NCBI GenBank assembly: GCA_015494335.1
Contig: WGBK01000057.1
Span: 1 to 8,315 of the forward strand
Length of the DNA: 8,315 nt
Reading direction: 5' to 3'
From: Gammaproteobacteria bacterium
GTDB taxonomy: Bacteria > Pseudomonadota > Gammaproteobacteria > GCA-001735895
Below, in pieces: positions 1 through 5,901 of the stretch. The translations under genes were made by a program, and so were the position numbers. The first letter of the stretch is position 1; every line of letters begins with the position of its first letter. A model generated the notes under the pieces. It searched no databases and was not told the origin of the DNA. It was given only the letters and a program-made list of their open reading frames with translations.

Positions 1-425
1 ATCAGTGCCGGATGTCGGGTGCCTGATTCCTGTTCCGGCCCCCAGTGCAGGGCGCTGGCATCGGCGCGGCCATTCTGCAGCAGGTCGAGCCCCAGCCGGG
101 TGCCGCCGGGGCAATAGCTGATCAGGGCGCGGGCTGCGTGCAGGCGGGTCAGTTCGAGGAATACCCGGTACAGCAGGGGGTCGTCGCCGCCGCTCACCAG
201 CAGCCGGTCCTGCATCAGACCACCGTGGGCGGAATCCAGCACCCAGCGGTCGATCAGTTCGCGCGGAAACAGCCACTTGCCGGTGATCTTGGTGCCGGGA
301 ATATCGCCATCCTTGAGTAATGCGTAGATCTTCTTCTCGTTGAGTTGCAGGTAACGGGCCACCTGGCGCACGCTCATGAAGGCCGGTGCTTCGCTCACGG
401 GAAGTTGGTCGAGTCGCGCCGTCAT
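1..425 (-). CDS. Helix-turn-helix regulator with PBP-like sensor domain (N-terminal 141 residues only)
   Basis: A likely transcriptional regulator, truncated by the left edge after 141 codons. Residues about 17-62 form an excisionase/MerR-like winged helix-turn-helix: SVRQVARYLQLNEKKIYALL is followed by a DGDIPGTKITGKWLF wing, the usual pattern of the HTH_17 family. From about residue 72 it continues into a segment resembling the PBP-like substrate-binding domain found beside such HTH domains; the stretch with GRADASALHWG (residues 119-129) fits that domain's conserved region. Known relatives occur near molybdenum or tungsten enzyme genes, so a ligand such as an oxyanion or cofactor-related molecule is plausible, but this is inference. 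The ATG lies 3 bp after the fdhD stop codon (TGAACCATG) with no good Shine-Dalgarno sequence close by, suggesting translational coupling. It probably regulates one or both FDH units here. Family assignment is fairly sure; ligand and targets are unknown. Confidence 0.8.
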   Translation of the reverse strand, partial: MTARLDQLPVSEAPAFMSVRQVARYLQLNEKKIYALLKDGDIPGTKITGKWLFPRELIDRWVLDSAHGGLMQDRLLVSGGDDPLLYRVFLELTRLHAARALISYCPGGTRLGLDLLQNGRADASALHWGPEQESGTRHPAL

Positions 426-428
426 GGT

Positions 429-1283
429 TCAGACCGCGCAACGCTCCCGATGCTCCGCCAGCCGTGGCGGAACGGCGTCGAAGTCGATGAATTCGGCGCC
501 ATGATAGACCAGGAAATGCCGGCCCTTGGCGCGGGCGATCAGGGTCACGCCGAGGCGTTGGGCGAGTTCCAGCCCCATCTGGGTCAGGCCCGAGCGGGAC
601 AGCAACATCGGAATGCCCATCTGGGCGACCTTGATGACCATCTCCGAGGTCAGCCGCCCGGTGGTGTAGAAACAGAGATCGGAACCGTCGATCTGCTGCA
701 GCCACATCCAGCCGGCAAGACAGTCGACGGCGTTGTGACGGCCCACATCCTCGACAAAGCGCAGCACCTCGCTGCCGCGGCAGAGGGCGCAGCCGTGTAC
801 CGCACCGGCCTGGCGGTAGACCTCGTTGTGCTGACTGATGTTCTCGAGCAGTTGATAGATCTGCGACTGCCGCAGGGGGCGCTGTTGCAGGCGAATCTTT
901 TCCAGGTCGTCCATCAGGTCGCCGAACACCGTGCCCTGGCCGCAGCCGGTGGTGACCGTCTTGCGGGCCAGGCGGGAATCGAGCCGATCGATGCCGTCCC
1001 GGGTCGTGACTGCTACCGAATCGGTCTCCCAGTCCACCTGGATGGCGCGAATCTGCCCGGGCCGTTCGATCAGTCGCTGGTTGCGCAGCCAGCCGAGAAC
1101 GAGCAATTCCGGCTCGCAACCCAGGGTCATCAGCGTGACCACTTCGCGCTTGTCGATATAGAGGGTCAATGGACGCTCGGCGGCGATCGCCTTTTCGAGC
1201 GGCTGGCCCCTTTCATCGATGGCGCGAACCGGGATACTGGCATCCAGGCCGGCGCGGGTCATCTGGATGGAATGTGTGCTCAT
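429..1283 (-). CDS. fdhD: Formate dehydrogenase accessory sulfurtransferase FdhD
   Basis: FdhD takes persulfide sulfur from a cysteine desulfurase (IscS in E. coli) and passes it to the bis-MGD cofactor, a step needed for FDH activity; it acts in the cytoplasm. The 284-residue length fits the family. Recognisable blocks are TGCGQGTVFGDL (starting near residue 112), the GAVHGCALC block (residues 160-168) and EDVGRHNAVDCLAG (178-191), followed by FYTTGRLTSEMVIKVAQMG and a C-terminal GVTLIARAKG segment. The E. coli CxxC is here Cys114-Gly-Gln-Gly117, so the second cysteine is absent, while another CxxC (Cys165, Cys168) lies in the downstream block. A TTG six bases upstream of the chosen ATG is also open, but GGGAGG sits 6 nt before the ATG and directly abuts the TTG, so the ATG at 1283 is preferred. 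The gene begins 2 bp after the moaA stop, in one operon with it. Confidence 0.95.
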   Translation of the reverse strand: MSTHSIQMTRAGLDASIPVRAIDERGQPLEKAIAAERPLTLYIDKREVVTLMTLGCEPELLVLGWLRNQRLIERPGQIRAIQVDWETDSVAVTTRDGIDRLDSRLARKTVTTGCGQGTVFGDLMDDLEKIRLQQRPLRQSQIYQLLENISQHNEVYRQAGAVHGCALCRGSEVLRFVEDVGRHNAVDCLAGWMWLQQIDGSDLCFYTTGRLTSEMVIKVAQMGIPMLLSRSGLTQMGLELAQRLGVTLIARAKGRHFLVYHGAEFIDFDAVPPRLAEHRERCAV

Positions 1284-1285
1284 CG

Positions 1286-2293
1286 TCAACCTCCCGTGGC
1301 GTTCATGTGTCGCTGGATCACCGGAATACCGGCAAGGTCGAAATCATGCCCGGCCGGCTTCAGGCGCAGGGCATCGCGGATGCCCTGGCGGACCGGTTCG
1401 TCGTCGAGGGGGTGGGCGCGCAGCAGGGGGCGCAATTCCACCGAGTGCTCCTGCCCCAGGCATAGCAGCAACCGACCGGTGGCGGTCAGGCGCACGCGGT
1501 TGCAGCTGGCGCAGAAATTGTGGCTGTGCGGCGAGATGAAGCCGATGCGCGCCCTGTAGCCGTCGACGGCATGGTAGCGTGAGGGGCCGCCGCCCTCTCC
1601 CGGACAGGGTTGGAGGCTGAAGGCCTGTTGCAAGCGTTCGAGAATCTCGTCGGAAGAACAGAAGGCCTCGGCCCGGTCGTGATCGTCGATCTGGCCGAGC
1701 GGCATTTCCTCGATGTAGCTGATGTCGAGATCGCGTTGCAGGGCAAAGCGAGCGAGGTCGATCACTTCGTCCTCGTTGCGGCCCTTGAGAATGACGGCAT
1801 TGATCTTGATGCGAGGGAAGCCGGCCTCGATGGCAGCATCGATACCACGCAAGACCCGGTTCAGGTCGCCGTTGCGGGTGATGCGGCGGAAGCGGTCAGG
1901 TCGCAGCGAGTCGAGACTGATGTTGACCCGCGAGACACCGGCGGATTTCAGCGGTTCCGCATGCTGCGGCAACTGGGTCGCATTGGTGGTCAGGCACAGC
2001 GTGTGCAGCCCCGGCAGTTCGCCGATGCGCTGGATCAGGCTGACCACATTGCGGCGCACCAGTGGCTCGCCGCCGGTGATGCGTATGCGCCCAACGCCCA
2101 TTTCCACGAAGATGCGGGCGAGGCGGTGAATCTCTTCCAGCGTCAGCAACTGCGCCCGAGGCAGAAAGCTCATCTTCTCGCTCATGCAGTAGATGCAGCG
2201 CAGATCGCAACGATCGGTGACCGAGATGCGCAGGTAGTCGATGATGCGGCCCTGGGGGTCGATCAGCTCACTGGAAGATGGTGCGTCCGTCAT
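1286..2293 (-). CDS. moaA: GTP 3',8-cyclase MoaA (radical SAM, molybdopterin synthesis)
   Basis: MoaA is a radical SAM enzyme that converts GTP to 3',8-cyclo-GTP, which MoaC turns into cyclic pyranopterin monophosphate, the first steps of molybdenum cofactor synthesis. The 335-residue product has the N-terminal radical SAM motif C29-x3-C33-x2-C36 within RISVTDRCDLRCIYCM, the SAM-binding ITGGEP at 72-77, and the C-terminal second [4Fe-4S] site C261-x2-C264-x13-C278 in FCASCNRVRLT. It ends in the Gly-Gly tail (NATGG) that MoaA needs for activity, so the gene is intact. The frame is open upstream to 2575, but AGGAG lies 6 nt before the ATG at 2293 and family homology starts just after it. It heads the leftward operon with fdhD and the regulator, linking cofactor supply to FDH maturation. 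No second moaA is visible, so this may be the general or an FDH-dedicated copy. Confidence 0.96.
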   Translation of the reverse strand: MTDAPSSSELIDPQGRIIDYLRISVTDRCDLRCIYCMSEKMSFLPRAQLLTLEEIHRLARIFVEMGVGRIRITGGEPLVRRNVVSLIQRIGELPGLHTLCLTTNATQLPQHAEPLKSAGVSRVNISLDSLRPDRFRRITRNGDLNRVLRGIDAAIEAGFPRIKINAVILKGRNEDEVIDLARFALQRDLDISYIEEMPLGQIDDHDRAEAFCSSDEILERLQQAFSLQPCPGEGGGPSRYHAVDGYRARIGFISPHSHNFCASCNRVRLTATGRLLLCLGQEHSVELRPLLRAHPLDDEPVRQGIRDALRLKPAGHDFDLAGIPVIQRHMNATGG

Positions 2294-2535
2294 GGGACTC
2301 TCCTGGAGGAAATGCCGGGCTGCAGCTCGCAAGAAACGAGCCATGGAAAGAAATCCGCATTCTTCGCCTTTGTTGCAGGGGGAGCGGGTCAGGATGACAC
2401 GCTTGCAGATGCGCCGGTGGTTCAAAAAGTCACACTGTCGATTCGGAAGGTTGCCGCGAGCCGGCTCGGCCCGGCGGGCACGGATATTGCTCACCTCCCT
2501 TGGTTTGTCGTTATTGCGCAGGCGTGGGGAAAAGC
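2294..2535. promoter_or_regulatory. Divergent intergenic region between moaA and the DUF3305 gene
   Basis: This 242-bp region must hold promoters for both the leftward moaA-fdhD-regulator operon and the rightward maturation operon. I could not find a convincing sigma-70 or sigma-54 promoter on either strand; the best rightward sigma-70 match, TTGCTC (2488-2493) with GTTATT 17 bp later, agrees at only half the positions. No FNR-type TTGAT-N4-ATCAA site and no recognisable molybdenum cofactor riboswitch fold was seen. It contains a 12-bp perfect palindrome (2457-2468), a small hairpin GCTCG-N7-CGAGC (2325-2341) just upstream of the moaA ribosome site, and a minus-strand AGGGAGGTGA at 2491-2500. 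The HTH regulator encoded at the end of the leftward operon is the natural candidate to bind here, by inference only. Confidence 0.5.
2457..2468. repeat. Perfect 12-bp palindrome, possible operator
   Basis: CGAGCCGGCTCG reads the same on both strands and lies about 68 bp upstream of the rightward start codon and 164 bp upstream of the moaA start. It could be an operator for a dimeric regulator. The surrounding stretch is very GC-rich and has further overlapping GCCGG/CCGGC pairs, so chance is a real alternative. Confidence 0.3.
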
Positions 2536-3054
2536 ATGCAATCCATCGAATTGAGTGATCGCGAAGCGCCATCACAACAGGATCTTCCGGTACAGGTCAT
2601 GCTCGAATGCAAGCCCGCGGAGATCGGCCGTTGGGTCGACCAGGTCTGGCAGGCGGTGGGCGTGGTGGTTGGCGAAACACCGGGCGACCTGCGTGAGGAC
2701 GAAGCGGTATGGAGCGACGGATCCGGCCGCGCCCGTTACCTGGTCGGGGGGCTGCGCCTGCGTCTGTTCGCCGACGAATGTGAAAGCTATTACCACAACC
2801 TGATGTCGCCGCAGCCCCGTTGCTATGTGGTGGCCCATGTCGAGGCCGATGGCGAGCGGCCGCAGCCCTTTCTGGTCAGCATGAGTTTCGACGAGGCGCA
2901 TGCCTACCTCGAGGGCGAGGACGAGATCTATTCCGTGGATATTCCGCCACAAGTCTACCAGTGGACCGAAGCCTTCGTGCTCTCCTACTATGCGCCGGAA
3001 AAGCGGCGCAAGCGCAAGCGCATCGACTGGAAGGAGCAGGAGCCGGGACGATGA
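2536..3054 (+). CDS. DUF3305 family protein of the FDH maturation operon
   Basis: A 172-residue soluble protein with no signal peptide or membrane segment, recognised as DUF3305 from its C-terminal half: LVSMSFDEAHAYLEGEDEIY (113-132), PPQVYQWTEAFVLSYYAPE (137-155), then a very basic tail KRRKRKR (156-162). The N-terminal half has CKPAEIGRWVDQVWQAVGVV (25-44), where family members show a similar Trp-rich helix. Its biochemical role is not established; DUF3305 genes habitually stand next to DUF3306 and FDH genes, so a part in FDH biogenesis is inferred from context. The ATG at 2536 is chosen because GGGGA lies 6 nt upstream. GTG at 2524 and TTG at 2500 are in-frame alternatives without a ribosome site. 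Its stop overlaps the next start as ATGA, implying translational coupling. Confidence 0.88.
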   Translation: MQSIELSDREAPSQQDLPVQVMLECKPAEIGRWVDQVWQAVGVVVGETPGDLREDEAVWSDGSGRARYLVGGLRLRLFADECESYYHNLMSPQPRCYVVAHVEADGERPQPFLVSMSFDEAHAYLEGEDEIYSVDIPPQVYQWTEAFVLSYYAPEKRRKRKRIDWKEQEPGR

Positions 3055-3608
3055 ATAGCCGGATTCCTGATTCCAGGGGCGAAGGCTTCCTGCGCCGCCT
3101 GCACCGCCGCAAGCAGGCCGCGCGTGAGGGCCTGGAACTGCCCGATGAGCCGCCCGTGGAGGAAACCCATGACACGGAGCCGGAACCGGTCCAGCCGGTA
3201 CCGACCGATGAAGACATGCCACCGGTGGACGAGCTCAAGGCGGATTCCGATTTCAGCCCCTTCCTGTCGCCAGGAGTCAGCGAGAGCCTGCAACGGGAAG
3301 CCCTGCGCCGCTTGTGGCAGGTCGCCGACCTGGAGTTTGTCGATGATCTGGATATCTATGCCAGCGACTATACCGAGTTCGAGCCCCTGGGCGCTCTGGT
3401 GACGCGCGAGATGCTGCACCGCATGGAGCTGGAAACTGCGCGCCAGGCGCAGCAGTTGCTGGCGGAGGAGCCGCAAACCGAAGACTTGCCTGACAAGAGC
3501 GATGGCGAGCGACTTGCCGCGGCGGATCGAAGGGAAACGCCATCCCTGGCCGAGGGCGAAGACGCCCCGGACGAAACCACCTACATCAACCCGGAGAGCC
3601 GTACATGA
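3051..3608 (+). CDS. DUF3306 family protein of the FDH maturation operon
   Basis: A 185-residue, strongly acidic, probably partly disordered cytoplasmic protein. The N-terminus is basic (FLRRLHRRKQAAR, 13-25), residues 29-65 are rich in Glu, Asp and Pro, and the recognisable DUF3306 core is DFSPFLSPGVSESLQREAL (67-85) followed by RRLW and a VDDLDIYASDYTEF segment (97-110). The C-terminal 45 residues are again acidic and low in complexity. No cysteine or catalytic motif is evident, which argues for an adaptor or scaffold rather than an enzyme; this is inference. The ATG overlaps the DUF3305 stop (ATGA) with AGGAG-type bases about 10 nt upstream, and its own stop overlaps the next start in the same way. 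The open frame extends upstream inside DUF3305, but those codons are an out-of-frame shadow. Function unknown. Confidence 0.88.
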   Translation: MNSRIPDSRGEGFLRRLHRRKQAAREGLELPDEPPVEETHDTEPEPVQPVPTDEDMPPVDELKADSDFSPFLSPGVSESLQREALRRLWQVADLEFVDDLDIYASDYTEFEPLGALVTREMLHRMELETARQAQQLLAEEPQTEDLPDKSDGERLAAADRRETPSLAEGEDAPDETTYINPESRT

Positions 3609-5227
3609 GTTCCGTTATCGAGCAAGACGAGATCGACCGGCAGGCGCGGGATCGCGCCCTGGCCGGCTGGCGCCAGGCGGAAGCGCCACCCAGCGGGCTG
3701 ATCTTTCGTTCCCGCGGGCGCATCCTGCTGATAGGCGGCGAGGACGCCCTGTTGTACGCGCCGCGGCTGCTGCCGGAGTTGCAACCCCAGGTGCTGGTCA
3801 TTGATGACAGCAACGAACCCAGCGTGGTTTCCATACCGCTGGCCGGTCGGACCCTGCAGGTGGAGGGCTACCTCGGCAATTTCCGCGTCGAGCTGGGAAA
3901 ACCGGGTCAGCGCGAGCACGAGATCATCGAGTGCGACCTGATCCTCGACCTGTCGCCGGAGCCGGTGCTGCCCCGGGATCTGCCGCCGCTGGGCCTGTAT
4001 CGTCCCGGTAACGAGCCGCTGGTGCTCGATGCCCTGGTCGATGAGCTCAAGTCCCTGCGCGGCGAATTCGAGAAACCGAAATTCTTTGTCTACGACCCGT
4101 CGGCCTGCGCCCATGCACGCAGCGGTGTGAACGGGTGCAACCGCTGTGTCGAGGCCTGTCCCGCGGAAGCCATCCAGGGCCGGAGAGAGGGTATCGAGGT
4201 CAATCCGATGCTGTGTCAGGGTGGCGGCAGTTGCGCCAGCGTCTGCCCTTCCGGGGCCATCGGTTATGCCCTGCCGCGCTCGGAAGAATTGCAGGAACAG
4301 ATCCGCCAATTGTTGAAGACCTATCGGGACAATGGTGGCCAGCGGCCGGTGCTGCTGTTCCAGGCGGTGGAACACGCCTTCCCTCCAGAGGAACTGGCGC
4401 CCCATGTTTTGCCGGTTACGGTCGAGGAATTGGCCAGCGTGGGCCCGGAAATCCTGCTGGCCGCGCTGGCCTACGGAGCGACCGGTCTGGGCTTTCTGCA
4501 ACACCCTGGTCTGCCGCCGAAATCGCGGCGCGTGATCGAGGAGCAGTTTGGAATGTTGCACAGCATTCTGTCCGTGCTCGGCTACAACCCCGAATCCCTG
4601 GGCTGGGTCAATCAGCAAGGGCGGCTGCTGGATTTCGAGGCGCAACTGGCGGAGACCTTCGACCCGGCGAGCTTCGCCGCCCTCGGTGACAAGCGACAAC
4701 GCCTTTTTCAGGCCATCGACCACCTGCGCGATCAGGCGCCACGGGCCGCCACCTCGGTAACGCTGGAAGTCGGTGCGCCCTTCGGCAGCGCCAGCATTTC
4801 CGCCGAGCGCTGCACATTGTGCATGGCCTGTAGCGGAGCCTGTCCGAGCGGTGCCCTGCAGGCCGGGGGGGAGCAGCCGGGCATCCGCTTCATCGAGATG
4901 AATTGCCTGCAATGTGGCATCTGCACGGCGACCTGCCCGGAACAGGCGATCTGGATCAGCCCACGGCTGTTGTTCGACCGCGAGGCCCGGCGGCAGGCGA
5001 GGTTGCTGCACGAGGAACCCGCCTTCGAGTGCATTCGCTGTGGCAAGCCCTTCGCCACCCGTCGCATCATCGATACGGTGCTCGACAGGCTGCAGGGCAA
5101 CCCCATGTTTGCCTCCGAGCGCGCCCGGCTGCGCCTGCAGATGTGCGAGGACTGCCGCATCTCCGATCTGGCCCTCGAGGATCCGGAACTGCTGGCGGGC
5201 GGTGGGGAGGTGTTGCGCAATGACTGA
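3605..5227 (+). CDS. Cytoplasmic protein with four Fe-S cluster motifs (FDH-associated 4Fe-4S protein)
   Basis: A 540-residue soluble iron-sulfur protein without signal peptide. Residues about 35-155 form an alpha/beta region free of cysteine clusters (ILLIGGEDALLYAPRLL near 39-55). Two cluster motifs follow: C168-x9-C178-x2-C181-x3-C185 and C204-x5-C210-x3-C214. A cysteine-free middle of about 190 residues leads to a ferredoxin-like pair: C403-x2-C406-x2-C409-x3-C413 and C434-x2-C437-x2-C440-x3-C444. The C-terminus has two more CxxC pairs (C476/C479 and C514/C517), which look like a metal-binding site. Such proteins recur beside DUF3305/DUF3306 and TorD in proteobacterial FDH loci and are annotated only as 4Fe-4S binding proteins. 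It may carry electrons in the cytoplasm or help cluster or cofactor loading; neither is shown by sequence. The start overlaps the DUF3306 stop; its 3' end overlaps the chaperone gene by 8 bp. Confidence 0.9.
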   Translation: MSSVIEQDEIDRQARDRALAGWRQAEAPPSGLIFRSRGRILLIGGEDALLYAPRLLPELQPQVLVIDDSNEPSVVSIPLAGRTLQVEGYLGNFRVELGKPGQREHEIIECDLILDLSPEPVLPRDLPPLGLYRPGNEPLVLDALVDELKSLRGEFEKPKFFVYDPSACAHARSGVNGCNRCVEACPAEAIQGRREGIEVNPMLCQGGGSCASVCPSGAIGYALPRSEELQEQIRQLLKTYRDNGGQRPVLLFQAVEHAFPPEELAPHVLPVTVEELASVGPEILLAALAYGATGLGFLQHPGLPPKSRRVIEEQFGMLHSILSVLGYNPESLGWVNQQGRLLDFEAQLAETFDPASFAALGDKRQRLFQAIDHLRDQAPRAATSVTLEVGAPFGSASISAERCTLCMACSGACPSGALQAGGEQPGIRFIEMNCLQCGICTATCPEQAIWISPRLLFDREARRQARLLHEEPAFECIRCGKPFATRRIIDTVLDRLQGNPMFASERARLRLQMCEDCRISDLALEDPELLAGGGEVLRND

Positions 5228-5840
5228 AATGATGATCGACAGCGCCCCTCTGCAGCAGGCCCTGGCGGATCCCGAAGTCCAGCAACGGGTGGCGGTGTAC
5301 CGGCTGCTGGCCTCGTTGCTGCGGGATGTGCCCTCGCCGGAACTGCTGCGGCAGATCGCCGCCCTGGAGCAGGGCGATACCGCTTCCCCGGTCGCTGATG
5401 GGGCCGACGAATGGCAATTGCTCGGGCTGGCGGCGCGCAGCAGTACGCCTGCCCAGGTCGATGACGAGTTCCACCAGCTGTTCATCGGGCTCGGGCGCGG
5501 CGAGCTGGTGCCCTATGGCTCCTGGTACCAGACCGGCTATCTGATGGAGCAGCCGCTGTCCCGCCTGAGGGACGACCTGGCGCGTCTGGGCTTCGAGCGC
5601 GACGAATCGGTCCATGAACCGGAGGATCATGTCGCCGCCCTGCTCGAGGTGATGTCGATGCTGATCGAGTCCGCGGAACCGCTGACCCTGCAGTTGGACT
5701 TCTACCGTCGGCATCTGGGCAGCTGGCTGATGTCCTTCTTCGAGGATCTGGAGCAGGCGCGCAGCGCCGTCTTCTATCGGGCCGTGGCCCGGGTCGGGCG
5801 TCGCTTCGTCGCATTTGAAGAGCAGCAGTATTCGACCTGA
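5220..5840 (+). CDS. TorD/DmsD-family chaperone for formate dehydrogenase
   Basis: A 206-residue, mainly helical, cytoplasmic redox-enzyme maturation chaperone. The TorD family signature is clear: FHQLFIGLGRGELVPYGSWY (84-103), then PLSRLRDDLARLGFERDES and the hallmark EPEDH (133-137), followed by a long helix AALLEVMSMLIE. Family members bind the Tat signal and apo-form of a molybdoenzyme, aid cofactor insertion and delay export until folding is finished. With two Tat substrates encoded just downstream, the FDH alpha subunit is the probable client (inference). The ATG at 5220 has GGGGAGG ending 9 nt upstream; ATG codons at 5229 and 5232 are possible alternatives. It overlaps the Fe-S protein gene by 8 bp and is the last gene before the terminator, so it is made with the accessory factors and not with the enzyme subunits. 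Confidence 0.93.
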   Translation: MTEMMIDSAPLQQALADPEVQQRVAVYRLLASLLRDVPSPELLRQIAALEQGDTASPVADGADEWQLLGLAARSSTPAQVDDEFHQLFIGLGRGELVPYGSWYQTGYLMEQPLSRLRDDLARLGFERDESVHEPEDHVAALLEVMSMLIESAEPLTLQLDFYRRHLGSWLMSFFEDLEQARSAVFYRAVARVGRRFVAFEEQQYST

Positions 5841-5867
5841 ATTCCGGTCTTTGCCGGGAATCCGTGC

Positions 5868-5901
5868 GCCCGTGGGACATTTTGTCCCGCGGGCTTTTTT
5901 T
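5868..5901 (+). terminator. Strong intrinsic terminator after the maturation operon
   Basis: The arms GCCCGTGGGACA (5868-5879) and TGTCCCGCGGGC (5883-5894) pair over 12 positions with a single G-U wobble and a TTT loop, followed directly by seven T residues (5895-5901). This is a textbook rho-independent terminator. A weaker bulged hairpin, ATTCCGG with CCGGGAAT (5841-5861), lies just before it. Together they separate the chaperone gene from the FDH structural genes. Confidence 0.93.

Noticed and set aside
345..1559. Plus-strand open frame of 404 codons opposite fdhD and moaA
   Set aside because: The opposite strand encodes clear fdhD and moaA. The plus-strand product matches no family I know and crosses their boundary.
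2294..2400. Molybdenum cofactor riboswitch upstream of moaA
   Set aside because: Only a 5-bp hairpin (2325-2341) is evident; I could not build the multi-helix fold of the known motif.
1610..2554. Plus-strand open frame of 314 codons opposite moaA and through the intergenic region
   Set aside because: Antisense to a complete moaA with all Fe-S motifs; no domain seen and no ribosome site.
2294..2575. N-terminal extension of MoaA by up to 94 residues
   Set aside because: The frame is open, but the extension is Arg-rich with no similarity to MoaA, and the internal ATG at 2293 has a well-spaced AGGAG.
3581..5485. Very long minus-strand open frame (634 codons) opposite the Fe-S protein and chaperone genes
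   Set aside because: It spans three well-supported plus-strand genes and gives a Gln/Arg/Ala-rich product with no recognisable domain, typical of an antisense shadow in GC-rich DNA.
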